From contig PBDS01000030.1 of NCBI GenBank assembly GCA_002718155.1, positions 9,660-71,750 on the forward strand: DNA of 62,091 nt, written 5' to 3'. A model generated the notes under the pieces. It saw only the letters and a list, made by a program, of their open reading frames with translations, searched no databases and was not told the DNA's origin. Made by a program: the position numbers and the translations under genes. The stretch comes from Pseudomonadota bacterium (lineage in GTDB: Bacteria > Pseudomonadota > Gammaproteobacteria > Arenicellales > UBA868). Position 1 is the stretch's first letter. The number at the start of each line of letters is the position of its first letter. Shown here piece by piece: positions 18,984 through 28,874 of the stretch.

Positions 18984-20363
18984 TCAGGGGATCACCAGGT
19001 AAAAGGCGGAATCGCCGCGCCGTAAATTGAGCAGCAAACCACGGGCACTGTGCTTAACCGCCTGGGCGAGATCGTCCAGGCTGAAGACCAGCTGCCGGTT
19101 GACCGACAGAATCAGGTCGCTGGGCCGCAGTCCAGCCTGCCAGGCGGGACTGCCTTCGGTAACCTCCACCGCACGTACTCCTGGCTGGCCTTCGCGGCCG
19201 GTGAACTCATCGACATCTTCGAACAGGGCCCCCGCAAGTTTATCGCTGATCTGTACCCCCTGTCCCGTTCCTGCCTGTACCGCCCGTATCCGGATCCTCT
19301 GCCTGATCTCCTGGCGATCCCGAATATAGGTGACCTCGATCTCATCATCAGCCCGGGCCAGACCAATCAGGTTTCGCAGCTCGGCAGCTCCTGAAACGGC
19401 TCGCCCGTCTACCAAGGTGATGACGTCCCCTTCGCGAAGCCCGGCATCGGCCGCGGCGGAGTCGGGCATGACCCTGGATATCAGAGCACCGGCGCGGGTC
19501 TCGATACCGAATGCTTCCGCGAGACCCGGGGTCAGGTCCTGCACGATCACGCCCAGGCGGCCGCGGCGAACCTCCCCGTACTCAATGATCTGGGAGGTCA
19601 GGCGCAAGGCCATGTTGGCCGGAATCGCAAAGCCAATGCCCACATTACCTCCACCACGGGCCAGGATCGCGGTGTTGACACCGACCAGTTGGCCACGAAG
19701 GTTAACCAACGCACCACCGGAATTCCCCTGATTAATGGAAGCATCGGTCTGGATAAAATCCTCATAGCCTTCGATCCCGAGCCCGGTACGGCCCAGCGCA
19801 CTTACGATCCCGGAGGTTGCGGTCTGACTGAGGCCGAAGGGATTGCCGATGGCCACCACAAAATCGCCGACCCGAAGTTCATCGGAATTGCCGATCTCGA
19901 TTGCTTTGAGGTTGTCTGGGGGTATCCGGATCACGGCCACGTCCGCTTCAGGGTCGGCCCCCACTACTTTAGCGTCAAATGAGCGGCCGTCATCCAGGCG
20001 TACGCGGATCTCGTCAGCATTTTCGATCACGTGATGATTGGTGACGACGTAGCCCAACTGTGAATTAATAATGACTCCGGAACCCAGGCTCCGGGTCCGG
20101 CGTTGTCGGGGTTGGCTGTCCGGAAGGGTATTGAAGAAGCGCTCAAAGAACGGATCGGACTGAAATGGGCTTCCCCGTACCGTGACTTTTCCTTCTGTCG
20201 AGATGTTCACGACGGAAGGCAGCACGCCTTCCAACATCGGGGCCAGACTGGGCAGGGCCTGCCCATCCATTGCCAGCGGCAGGTTGGCAACAACGTTGTG
20301 CGACGCAGCCACGAGGAATCCTGCCAAAAGGCAAGTCATCAACCAGCGATTGAGAGAAATCAT
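18984..20363 (-). CDS. DegQ/DegP-type periplasmic serine endoprotease with two PDZ domains
   Basis: Signal peptide; GYVVTNHHVIENADEI; DASINQGNSGGALVN; two C-terminal PDZ regions. Confidence 0.92.
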   Translation of the reverse strand: MISLNRWLMTCLLAGFLVAASHNVVANLPLAMDGQALPSLAPMLEGVLPSVVNISTEGKVTVRGSPFQSDPFFERFFNTLPDSQPRQRRTRSLGSGVIINSQLGYVVTNHHVIENADEIRVRLDDGRSFDAKVVGADPEADVAVIRIPPDNLKAIEIGNSDELRVGDFVVAIGNPFGLSQTATSGIVSALGRTGLGIEGYEDFIQTDASINQGNSGGALVNLRGQLVGVNTAILARGGGNVGIGFAIPANMALRLTSQIIEYGEVRRGRLGVIVQDLTPGLAEAFGIETRAGALISRVMPDSAAADAGLREGDVITLVDGRAVSGAAELRNLIGLARADDEIEVTYIRDRQEIRQRIRIRAVQAGTGQGVQISDKLAGALFEDVDEFTGREGQPGVRAVEVTEGSPAWQAGLRPSDLILSVNRQLVFSLDDLAQAVKHSARGLLLNLRRGDSAFYLVIP

Positions 20364-20454
20364 GATTTGATCGGGATACAGAGATTGAACACGCCGGGCC
20401 CGCAACAGTAAGCCCGGTGGGCGAATTATATCAATCTGAAGCGAGCGAGGTCTG

Positions 20455-21357
20455 TTAGGTGTTGTTGGTCACCCCGTGGGGGACATGACCTGTTGGAACA
20501 TACTGGCGTGCGGAGTCACAATGTGCCTGCTGATCGTCGAAATAAATATCGGCTCCGAAAGTGTCCAGGAACGCACCCTTGTCCAAGCCACCGAGAAACA
20601 CGGCTTCATCGATCCGTATATCCCACGCCCGAAGGGTTCGGATCACCCGCTCGTGGGCCGGTGCGCTGCGAGCTGTAAATAGTGCCGTCCTGATTGGCGA
20701 TTGGTCTTGCGGCCAATCGGACTGCAACTGATGAACGACAGCCAGAAAGTGCCGGAACGGCCCCCCTATCATAGGAGTGGACGCATTATTGCGCTCTGAC
20801 TCGGCAAAAGCGGCCAGGCCCTGGTCCTGGAAAACCCGTTCGGAATCGTCCGCAAAAAGAACCGCATCACCGTCAAAAGCGATCCGCAACTGGTCTCCGA
20901 TATTTTTGTCTATTTTAGAAGGCATGATAGTGGCGGCCGCAATGCCAGCATCAAGTGCACTTCGCACGTCGTGAGGGTCAGCGGACAAAAACAGATCCGC
21001 GTTGAATGGGGCGACATAGGAGAACGGGCTTGCGCCACCTGAGAAAGCGGCTCGAGTAATTTTCAGGCCGTAATGACTGATCGAATTAAAGATCCGAAGC
21101 CCGGTATCCGCGCTGTTGCGGGATATCAGCACCACCTCCACTTGGTGACGGCTTCGGTCAGAGTGATTCAGTGCGAGCAGCTTGCGAACGAGCCCGAACG
21201 CCACACCGGGCTCCAGAATCTCGTTCTCGTGACTCATCTGGTAGTGGCAGTACGCATCAACACCCTGCTCGGTAAACACTCGATGACCATCCTCGAGATC
21301 GAACAATGCCCGGGACGAGATGGCCACGACCAGTTTGTCATCAAGCCGGAATTCCAT
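20455..21357 (-). CDS. 5'-nucleotidase (cytosolic 5'-nucleotidase IA-like family)
   Basis: LVVAISSRALFDLEDGHRVFTEQGVDAYCHYQ...AFDGDAVLFADDSERVFQDQGL; overall pattern of the PF06189-type family. Confidence 0.8.
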   Translation of the reverse strand: MEFRLDDKLVVAISSRALFDLEDGHRVFTEQGVDAYCHYQMSHENEILEPGVAFGLVRKLLALNHSDRSRHQVEVVLISRNSADTGLRIFNSISHYGLKITRAAFSGGASPFSYVAPFNADLFLSADPHDVRSALDAGIAAATIMPSKIDKNIGDQLRIAFDGDAVLFADDSERVFQDQGLAAFAESERNNASTPMIGGPFRHFLAVVHQLQSDWPQDQSPIRTALFTARSAPAHERVIRTLRAWDIRIDEAVFLGGLDKGAFLDTFGADIYFDDQQAHCDSARQYVPTGHVPHGVTNNT

Positions 21358-21421
21358 GGCAGCAGTTTAGCACTGACCAACGTTCGTCTGAGCGACCGGA
21401 CCGAATACTGATAACGGCAGA

Positions 21422-22921
21422 TCAGCGCAACCGGCGAACCCAGGGGAAGCTTCCCAGGACAACGACTAGCAGTGCAAACCCCAGGACGGGTAGGCTCCCA
21501 TAACGGACAAACGGGGTCTCCCCCGTCATTGGGACGATGACACCGTGCAGTATGCGCTGTCGAAATTGCGGTGCGCTCTTCAACACCTGGCCATCGGCCG
21601 ATATGAGTGCTGACAGACCATTGTTGCTGGCACGAACCAACGGGCGACCACTCTCAAGAGCCCGCATCCGGGCCATCTGCAGACGTTGATGGGGCGCCAG
21701 CGAGTCGCCAAACCATGCGTCTTCGCTAAGATTCACCAGCACCGTGGCCGCCGGCAGTGATTGGCGTACAACAGCAGGGAAAGCGTCCTCGTAACAAATG
21801 GACACAGCCACCTTTTGACCGGCGAGCGCCATGGGCAACTGTTTGTCAGGCCAGGCCGTAAAGTCCGACATCGGAATCTGCAGGTAATTCAGAACCCAGC
21901 CGAATAACCCACGCAAGGGCAGGTACTCGCCGAACGGCACAAGCTGCTGCTTACGGTACAGCGCATCACTCTCGCCCAGACCAAGCGCACTGTTATACAG
22001 AATTATTTTATCTCCGATACGCCGGCGCTCCAGAACACCGAGCAGAAAATCGGCTGGCCAGTGCCTAAGCTGCATTAGGTAACCGTCATGGATCTCATCG
22101 AGATAAAGCGGCAACGCCGCTTCCGGCCAGATCAACAGGTCAGCGGCGGGCGAATTACGGCTCGCGGCCAGATACCCCCCGGCGATCGATCCAATAGCAT
22201 CGGGGGACCATTTCTGATCCAGTGGTACGTTGTTCTGAATGACCGTGACCCGAATCGGCTGCCCGATTGGGGTCACCCATCCGGGCCGGCCCAAGGCCAG
22301 GATCAGTAGAACGCCCGCACAAACAGCCCCTAGTGCAGCCAGACGGTCAGTACCCGGGCCTGTTACCAGCAAAACCAGAGCCGCACCACCTATCGCAGCC
22401 AGCCAGCTACCAGCGAGCACCCCGCCAAATGGTGCGAGCAGGGCGAGCGGTGTATCAATCATGCCGTACCCCAGATAAAGCCAGGGGAAACCGCTGAACG
22501 CAAAGCCGCGTAACCATTCACACAGAATCCAGCAGGCGGGCATCAGCAGGAGCATCCGCCGTGCTGCAGGACGATGTCGACCCACAGCCTGGAGTAGTCC
22601 CACAGCAGCAGGGTAGACCGACATGATCAGCACGAACCCGAACACCAGAAGAGCGGCCAGCAGCGGCGGCATACCGCCAAATTGGTGCAGGCTGACATAG
22701 ACCCAGGACACACCGACGCTGAACAAACCGACCCCAAAACAAAATCCCAGCAGCGCGGCCCGCAGATACCCGGCAGACAACCACAACACGAAGAGCAAGC
22801 CCAGGGCGAGCGGTGCGACCAGCACATACTCAAAGGGGGCGAAGCCCAGCGGAAAGAGCGCCCCGGCTGCCAGGGCCAGTGTCGGCGGACCGATCCGGTG
22901 CACTAGGCACCGATGTTTCAT
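21422..22921 (-). CDS. lnt: Apolipoprotein N-acyltransferase
   Basis: Multi-TM N-terminus then nitrilase-like domain: LLIWPEAALPLYL, QLVPFGEYLPLRGL, VSICYEDAFP, NLSEDAWFGDSLAPHQRLQMARMRALE; start chosen at MKHRCLVHR. Confidence 0.92.
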   Translation of the reverse strand: MKHRCLVHRIGPPTLALAAGALFPLGFAPFEYVLVAPLALGLLFVLWLSAGYLRAALLGFCFGVGLFSVGVSWVYVSLHQFGGMPPLLAALLVFGFVLIMSVYPAAVGLLQAVGRHRPAARRMLLLMPACWILCEWLRGFAFSGFPWLYLGYGMIDTPLALLAPFGGVLAGSWLAAIGGAALVLLVTGPGTDRLAALGAVCAGVLLILALGRPGWVTPIGQPIRVTVIQNNVPLDQKWSPDAIGSIAGGYLAASRNSPAADLLIWPEAALPLYLDEIHDGYLMQLRHWPADFLLGVLERRRIGDKIILYNSALGLGESDALYRKQQLVPFGEYLPLRGLFGWVLNYLQIPMSDFTAWPDKQLPMALAGQKVAVSICYEDAFPAVVRQSLPAATVLVNLSEDAWFGDSLAPHQRLQMARMRALESGRPLVRASNNGLSALISADGQVLKSAPQFRQRILHGVIVPMTGETPFVRYGSLPVLGFALLVVVLGSFPWVRRLR

Positions 22922-22952
22922 CTTTCGATCAGGACCATGGCCTGCAGGCGAC

Positions 22953-23816
22953 TCAAGCGACCTGGACCCTCGTGATCCGCAACAACCGGGGCCGCCGGAT
23001 GTCAGCGCTGAGCACTTCGATCTTGAGCCCTGGGAATTCCACCGTTTCACCCCGAATGGGCAGGTGACCCAACCTGGCGGTCACCAGCCCACCGAGAGTA
23101 TCAAATTCCAGTTGGTCGAGCGCGACCTCAAACAGCTGGTTGAAACTGCTGATCGGCATTTTCGCCTTGACCACACAATGATCGGTACCCCGCCGAAGCA
23201 CCATACTGGCACCTTCGTCGACATCATGTTCGTCTTCTATCTCGCCGACAATCTGTTCAAGCACATCCTCGATGGTGACCAGGCCGATAACTCCTCCGTA
23301 CTCATCCACCACAACCGCCATATGGTTACGACTGGCGCGAAACTCCTGCAACAGGACGTTGAGGCGCTTGCTCTCGGGAATGAATTCAGCGGGACGCAGC
23401 AATCGCTCCCAAGGCAGGTTCGGACTTCCGTCCTCGCGCAAGTGCCGCAGCAGATCCTTAGCCAGGAGGATTCCCAGCACGGTGTCCCGATCACCACCGG
23501 TCACCGGAAACCTGGAATGCGCGGATTCGATGATAACCGGCAGTATCTGGTCCAATGTGTGGCTGGAATCGACGGTGACCATCTGTGCCCTGGCGACCAT
23601 GACCTGATCGACTTGAAGATCACTCACCACGGTAACCCGCTCCATCATCTGCAGGGTATCGTCGTCCAGCAATTCCCGGTGCCTCGCACCGCGCAGGATC
23701 TTGAACAACTGTTCGCGGGTAAACGGCGTTCCCCGCAGAACGTAACGCAGTCTGCTGATCAGGTCGTGCTGCCCCAGCAGCTTTTCTTCACTGCCCGCCA
23801 TGCCCGTGCTCAACAA
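22953..23816 (-). CDS. corC: CorC/HlyC family CBS-domain transporter-associated protein
   Basis: MVARAQMVTVD, SRFPVTGGDRDTVLGILLAKDLL, VVDEYGGVIGLVTIEDVLEQIVGEIEDEHD. Confidence 0.92.
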   Translation of the reverse strand: MLSTGMAGSEEKLLGQHDLISRLRYVLRGTPFTREQLFKILRGARHRELLDDDTLQMMERVTVVSDLQVDQVMVARAQMVTVDSSHTLDQILPVIIESAHSRFPVTGGDRDTVLGILLAKDLLRHLREDGSPNLPWERLLRPAEFIPESKRLNVLLQEFRASRNHMAVVVDEYGGVIGLVTIEDVLEQIVGEIEDEHDVDEGASMVLRRGTDHCVVKAKMPISSFNQLFEVALDQLEFDTLGGLVTARLGHLPIRGETVEFPGLKIEVLSADIRRPRLLRITRVQVA

Positions 23817-24262
23817 ATGTTGTATGGATCGCCAAAACCGAGTTTATCGAGGACCTGTACCTCCAGTGCTTCCATAATCGCAGCTTCAACATCGTTGATA
23901 TGATCATAGCCACACAGGTGCAACACAGCGTGGATCATCATGTGTGCCCAGTGCGCATCCAGGGTCTTGTTCTGTTCAACGGCTTCAGACCTAACCACCG
24001 CAGCGCAAACCGCAATGTCACCGGAAATGCCGGTCTCGATGTTCGGTGTCTCTTCGCTGGGAAAGGAAAGCACATTGGTCGGGGCTTTTTGTCCCCTGAA
24101 GCGAGAATTGAGGTTCAGCATTTCACCCTTGCTGATCACGCGCACCGTGATTTCTGTCAAGTGATGAGGAGTAGCCAGCAAGGTGGTGTTAACCCATGAC
24201 ACGATCGTCGGTATCTCCGGCACGGCGCTGTCCTGAACGGCCAGCTGGACCTGGACATTCAC
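23810..24262 (-). CDS. ybeY: Endoribonuclease YbeY (16S rRNA maturation)
   Basis: NSRFRGQKAPTNVLSFP; HMMIHAVLHLCGYDH metal-binding motif. Confidence 0.95.
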   Translation of the reverse strand: MNVQVQLAVQDSAVPEIPTIVSWVNTTLLATPHHLTEITVRVISKGEMLNLNSRFRGQKAPTNVLSFPSEETPNIETGISGDIAVCAAVVRSEAVEQNKTLDAHWAHMMIHAVLHLCGYDHINDVEAAIMEALEVQVLDKLGFGDPYNIC

Positions 24263-25239
24263 GACCCTTTCGGCCGCTTGGCTTCTACCGCCTCGTAAGC
24301 TTCCACAATCCTCTGGACCAACGGATGACGAACGACGTCCCGCGAATTGAACTCGGTCAGACTGACGCCTTCGATGGGTGACAGCACGGATCCGGCATGT
24401 CTGAGTCCGGACTGCGTACCCTTGGGCAGGTCGACTTGGGTCACATCACCGTTGATGACCACTTTTGAACCGAAACCGATACGGGTTAGAAACATTTTCA
24501 TCTGCCCGATCGTCGTATTCTGCGCTTCATCGAGAATGACGAATGCTTCATTCAAGGTTCGCCCTCGCATATAGGCCAGCGGGGCAAGCTCGATGACACC
24601 GCGTTCAATCAGTTTGCCAACACGCTCAAACCCCAGCATCTCGTAGAGTGCGTCGTACAGTGGCCGCAAGTAGGGGTCGACTTTCTGGCCGATATCGCCG
24701 GGTAAAAACCCGAGTCGCTCCCCTGCCTCGACAGCGGGTCGAGCCAGCACGATGCGCTCGACCTCCTTGTCTGCCAGTGCCTGTACGGCACAGGCCACAG
24801 CCAAATATGTCTTCCCCGTCCCGGCGGGACCGATGCCGAAGCTCAGATCATGGGTCAGAATGTTCCGCAGATAGGAGCGCTGATGGGCATTCTTGCCACT
24901 GATCGTGGTCCTGCGCAACCGGACAACTATTTCGTCCGGGCCAGACTCGGCGCTGTTCTGATCATTCGGGATTTGAGACATTGCGAGATGAACCTGGTCC
25001 GGTGTCAGCACCTGCCGGTCCTCGGTATCCCGGTAGAGGGCTCGCAGCACAGTTTCTGCCTGATCGACATCGCTGGATTGACCATCAATGCAGAACAAGT
25101 GGCCACGGTGAGAGATCTTGACCCCGAAACGCGCCTCCATCTGCTTGAGATTCGTGTCGTATTCGCCGCACAGACCTGCCAGACGCTGGTTGTCTTCCGG
25201 AATAAGGTCGAAAGTCGAGGGCGTTGTGATGTTTTTCAA
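24259..25239 (-). CDS. ybeZ: PhoH family ATPase (YbeZ)
   Basis: [40 protein letters not shown]. Confidence 0.94.
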   Translation of the reverse strand: MKNITTPSTFDLIPEDNQRLAGLCGEYDTNLKQMEARFGVKISHRGHLFCIDGQSSDVDQAETVLRALYRDTEDRQVLTPDQVHLAMSQIPNDQNSAESGPDEIVVRLRRTTISGKNAHQRSYLRNILTHDLSFGIGPAGTGKTYLAVACAVQALADKEVERIVLARPAVEAGERLGFLPGDIGQKVDPYLRPLYDALYEMLGFERVGKLIERGVIELAPLAYMRGRTLNEAFVILDEAQNTTIGQMKMFLTRIGFGSKVVINGDVTQVDLPKGTQSGLRHAGSVLSPIEGVSLTEFNSRDVVRHPLVQRIVEAYEAVEAKRPKGS

Positions 25240-26621
25240 GCCGTCCCATGTGCCGCTGTTGAATCGCCACCCATCATATCAGAGTTCAGGTTTTCATCTA
25301 TAACAAGGCCCCCGCGCAGCGAATGGGGCAAAGCCTCGGTGATTCTCACGTTGACGAACCGGTTTCGGGACTCAGCGACACCGGAGAAGTTGACCACGCG
25401 GTTATTGTCTGTCCGGCCGCTCATCTGTGTGGGTTGGCGCCGGGACGGCCCATCAACCAGAACCCGCTGGACGGTACCAATCATCTTCGCGCCGATGTCT
25501 GCAGACATCGAGTTGATGCGCGCCTGAAGTCGTGACAGGCGCGCCTGCTTGACTTCACTGGGGGTCTCATCGGGCAACGGCGCTGCCGGCGTTCCAGGCC
25601 TTGGGCTGTAGATAAAGCTGAAAGACTGGTCGAAACCGATCCGCTCGATCAACGCCATGGTCTGTTCAAAATCATCATCAGTCTCGCCCGGAAAACCGAT
25701 GATGAAATCCGAGGACAGTACAAGGTCGGTACGCCGTTGCCGCACACGCTGAACAATGTCCTCGTACTCGGCCACGCTGTAACCTCTTTTCATTAGCGAC
25801 AGAATTCGGTCCGAGCCGCTCTGTACCGGAAGATGCAGGTGACTGACCAGTTCCGGAACCTCCGCGTAGGCATCGATCAGATTCTGGTCGAAGTCGATTG
25901 GGTGCGAGGTTGTGTAACGCAACCGGTCGATACCCTCGATGGCCGCGGCATAACGAACGAGTTCCGCAAAGGTGATGACACCGCCGTCATGACGAGCTCC
26001 CGAGTAGGCATTGACATTCTGTCCGAGCAGGGTAACTTCACGTACCCCTTGTTCTGCCAGTTCGTAGACCTCGGTAATCACATCGTCGAAAGGGCGACTG
26101 AACTCCTCGCCTCGTGTGTAGGGAACAACACAGAAGCTACAGTACTTGCTACAGCCTTCCATTACCGATACCAAGGCCCTAGCACCATCTGCCCGGGGCG
26201 CAGGCAGACTGTCGAACTTTTCAATTTCTGGAAAACTGACGTCGACAACGCCGCACCTGGACGACAACAACTGATCGACCATCGCTGGCAAACGGTGATA
26301 AGTCTGCGGGCCAAACACCAGGTCAACATACGGCGCCCGCTTGAGGATAGCCTCTCCCTCCTGGCTCGCAACGCAACCCCCGACTCCGATCATCAATTCG
26401 GGTCGAGTTTCTTTCCACTCGCGCCAGCGACCGAGCTGGGAGAAGACTTTTTCCTGGGCTTTCTCACGAACCGAGCAGGTGTTGAGCAACAGCATATCCG
26501 CGTCATTAGCGTTGCCGGTCGTCACCATGCCGTGCGACTCACCAAGCAGATGAGCAATACGCCTGGAGTCGTAATCATTCATCTGGCAGCCGAACGTTTT
26601 GATGTATAGTTTTACAGGCAT
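25236..26621 (-). CDS. miaB: tRNA-2-methylthio-N6-dimethylallyladenosine synthase
   Basis: [37 protein letters not shown] radical SAM cluster. Confidence 0.96.
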   Translation of the reverse strand: MPVKLYIKTFGCQMNDYDSRRIAHLLGESHGMVTTGNANDADMLLLNTCSVREKAQEKVFSQLGRWREWKETRPELMIGVGGCVASQEGEAILKRAPYVDLVFGPQTYHRLPAMVDQLLSSRCGVVDVSFPEIEKFDSLPAPRADGARALVSVMEGCSKYCSFCVVPYTRGEEFSRPFDDVITEVYELAEQGVREVTLLGQNVNAYSGARHDGGVITFAELVRYAAAIEGIDRLRYTTSHPIDFDQNLIDAYAEVPELVSHLHLPVQSGSDRILSLMKRGYSVAEYEDIVQRVRQRRTDLVLSSDFIIGFPGETDDDFEQTMALIERIGFDQSFSFIYSPRPGTPAAPLPDETPSEVKQARLSRLQARINSMSADIGAKMIGTVQRVLVDGPSRRQPTQMSGRTDNNRVVNFSGVAESRNRFVNVRITEALPHSLRGGLVIDENLNSDMMGGDSTAAHGTA

Positions 26622-26835
26622 CGGTCTGTTTTGGGGTCTGGCCGTCTGATCAGCGCCTTCTCATGCGTTGTTTGCTGGGGGGTCGCGGATTATCCCCAAT
26701 TCCGGACCGACTTTAAATGGGATAATACGCAGAATCCGGGACCTGCCCGGGTCGGCGGGTCGCCACACGACCGGACTGACCGAGCCGGGGCGGTGATTTC
26801 CTCCAGTAACCGGTATCTTTGCGGGGTATGGTGAC

Positions 26836-27396
26836 ATGGCTAGCCCGGTCGGGCATCTGCTACTGGCTCTGTCTTGCACAGGCTTTCGAGAACGGTCTGC
26901 CAAACCCTGGCCAGCCCTCGTCTGGGTCGTAATTGTCACCGCCTGCTGGGCACCTGACTTTGACTTCCTCCCTGGAATTCTCATCGGCGAGCCCAACCGG
27001 TACCACCATGGAGTCTCACATTCTCTGGCTGGCGCACTGTTGTTCTCAAGCGCCATCGCCCTCAGTTTTAGAAAACTCACAGACAACAGAGTTTCCCTGG
27101 GCCGTATTGCATTTCTGGCCTATACCAGTCATCTGCTCGGTGACTGGCTGACCATTGATACCCGCGCCCCTATCGGTATACCTATATTCTGGCCGCTCAA
27201 CGATAGTTATTTCATCTCACCACTGTTGATTTTTCAGGACATTCGTCACGGCACCGACGGCGCAGGCCTTGCTGGGTTCCTGATTGAGGTCTTCTCTATC
27301 GCGAACCTTTCGGCCATCGGCCGGGAACTGGTGATCACTCTGGCGGTTCTAGTGGCAGTCGAAACTGCGCGACGCCGCATTGGGCGTGGCCACTGA
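26836..27396 (+). CDS. YdjM-family inner membrane metal-dependent hydrolase (DUF457-like)
   Basis: MASPVGHLLLAL...APDFDFLPG...NRYHHGVSHSLAGALL; TM segments. Confidence 0.8.
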   Translation: MASPVGHLLLALSCTGFRERSAKPWPALVWVVIVTACWAPDFDFLPGILIGEPNRYHHGVSHSLAGALLFSSAIALSFRKLTDNRVSLGRIAFLAYTSHLLGDWLTIDTRAPIGIPIFWPLNDSYFISPLLIFQDIRHGTDGAGLAGFLIEVFSIANLSAIGRELVITLAVLVAVETARRRIGRGH

Positions 27397-27472
27397 ATCC
27401 GTCAGAATTCTTCGACGACGATAGAAACTTTTCTCGGGGTCGAACTTCAGGCTAGCCACCTGGCCGGTACCA

Positions 27473-27793
27473 CTAATCCCAGCGGTCATCCCGAACCCGG
27501 ATCAGACCTTCTCTGATGTCGACGGGGAAGACATGGAGTGGTTCATAAGCCGGTGGTGCCAGCACCTCCCCAGTGCGAATGCTGAACCGCGCAGCGTGGC
27601 GCGGGCACTCAATCACATCACCCAGAATACAGCCAGAAGCGATTTCGGCGCCATCATGGGTACAGACATCCTCAAGCGCATAGTACTCACCATCCAAGTT
27701 GAACAGGGCGACATCTGTACCCTCCACCTCAACGACCTTGGTTTCACCAGGTTTGAGATCAACTGTAGTTCCGACGTTGACCCAGTTACTCAT
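27473..27793 (-). CDS. Rieske-type [2Fe-2S] ferredoxin, SUF-associated
   Basis: EDVCTHDGAEIASGCILGDVIECPRHAARFSIRTGEV Rieske CxH/CxxH pattern. Confidence 0.88.
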   Translation of the reverse strand: MSNWVNVGTTVDLKPGETKVVEVEGTDVALFNLDGEYYALEDVCTHDGAEIASGCILGDVIECPRHAARFSIRTGEVLAPPAYEPLHVFPVDIREGLIRVRDDRWD

Positions 27794-27799
27794 GAGCGG

Positions 27800-28405
27800 C
27801 TACAGCAAGCCGAGTTCCAGGCGACCGGCTTCACCCATTCGATCCATGTCCCAGGGCGGATCCCAAACGAGTTCAAGCTGAACATCAGTGATCCCCTCCA
27901 CGGCCCGGGCAGCACTCTCAACTTCACCTGGCAGACTTTCTGCCACCGGACAGTGCGGTGAAGTCAGCGTCATATCGATCATCACACCATTGTCCGAATC
28001 AATCTCGACCCGGTAGATCAACCCGAGGTCGTAGATGTTGAGCGGAATCTCCGGGTCATAGACCTCTTTGATCGCCGCGATCACCAGGCCGCGCAGTTCA
28101 GGGTCACCACCGCCGCTGACTTTCGGCCCTGAGTCCGCCGGATCTGTCTCAGAGCCCACTGAATCTTCTGCCAGTGCCGGCGGGGCGTTGGGCCCTGATA
28201 CTGGGTCGACTGGCGTAGATCCGATGTTTTTGACCGCCGCCGCCTGTCCGGGTGGGCTGACTCCAGTCTGCGGCGCGACATGCCCTTCAGGCGGAGCGTT
28301 AAGCATGTCGGCTTTTGAATGTTGATCTGCCACGTTGTCGTCTACTGGAGCGTCACCGGCCAGGAACTTGTTGACAAAGCTGTCGTAATGCTTCCTGATA
28401 TCCAT
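27800..28405 (-). CDS. sufT: SufT / MIP18 (DUF59) Fe-S maturation factor with long N-terminal extension
   Basis: C-terminal IKEVYDPEIPLNIYDLGLIYRVEIDSDNGVMIDMTLTSPHCPVAESLPGEV; position in suf operon. Confidence 0.88.
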   Translation of the reverse strand: MDIRKHYDSFVNKFLAGDAPVDDNVADQHSKADMLNAPPEGHVAPQTGVSPPGQAAAVKNIGSTPVDPVSGPNAPPALAEDSVGSETDPADSGPKVSGGGDPELRGLVIAAIKEVYDPEIPLNIYDLGLIYRVEIDSDNGVMIDMTLTSPHCPVAESLPGEVESAARAVEGITDVQLELVWDPPWDMDRMGEAGRLELGLL

Positions 28406-28424
28406 CTGGTTTACCGGCGTCGGG

Positions 28425-28874
28425 TTATTCGGTCGTGGCCGTGTCGCCGGTGTCGTGCAGTGCCGAACGCACGGTATGCCAGGCTAGGGTCGCGCATTTG
28501 ACCCGGCTGGGATATTCCCGAACCCCCGAGAGCGCCTCCAGCTTGGCCAGTTCAAGATCATCTCCGGGATCTTCGCCTAATGCCAGGCGGTGAAACGCGT
28601 CGAAATATTGATCTGCTTGTTTGACCGTCAAACCCTTCACGGTCTCGGTCATGATCGAGGCCGAGGCAGTCGATATTGCACAACCCCGGCCCTCGAAACG
28701 CACGTCTTCAACCACGCCGTCGTCACTCATCTGCAGTAAAACTACGACGTGGTCACCGCACAACGGGTTGAATCCTTCAGCCCGGCGATTTGCCGATGCC
28801 AACTCACCGTAGTTGCGCGGGCTGCGGTTGTGGTCAAAGATGACCGCCTGATATAGGTCACGCAGATCACTCAC
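28425..28874 (-). CDS. sufU: SufU-type Fe-S assembly scaffold/transfer protein
   Basis: LYQAVIFDHNRSPRNYGEL; NPLCGDHVVVLLQ; FEGRGCAISTASASIMTE; RVKCATLAWHT. Confidence 0.92.
   Translation of the reverse strand: MSDLRDLYQAVIFDHNRSPRNYGELASANRRAEGFNPLCGDHVVVLLQMSDDGVVEDVRFEGRGCAISTASASIMTETVKGLTVKQADQYFDAFHRLALGEDPGDDLELAKLEALSGVREYPSRVKCATLAWHTVRSALHDTGDTATTE

Noticed and set aside
23064-23903. 279-aa plus-strand ORF
   Set aside because: Antisense to corC/ybeY; translation has no recognisable domain
25833-26609. 258-aa plus-strand ORF
   Set aside because: Antisense to miaB; shadow ORF
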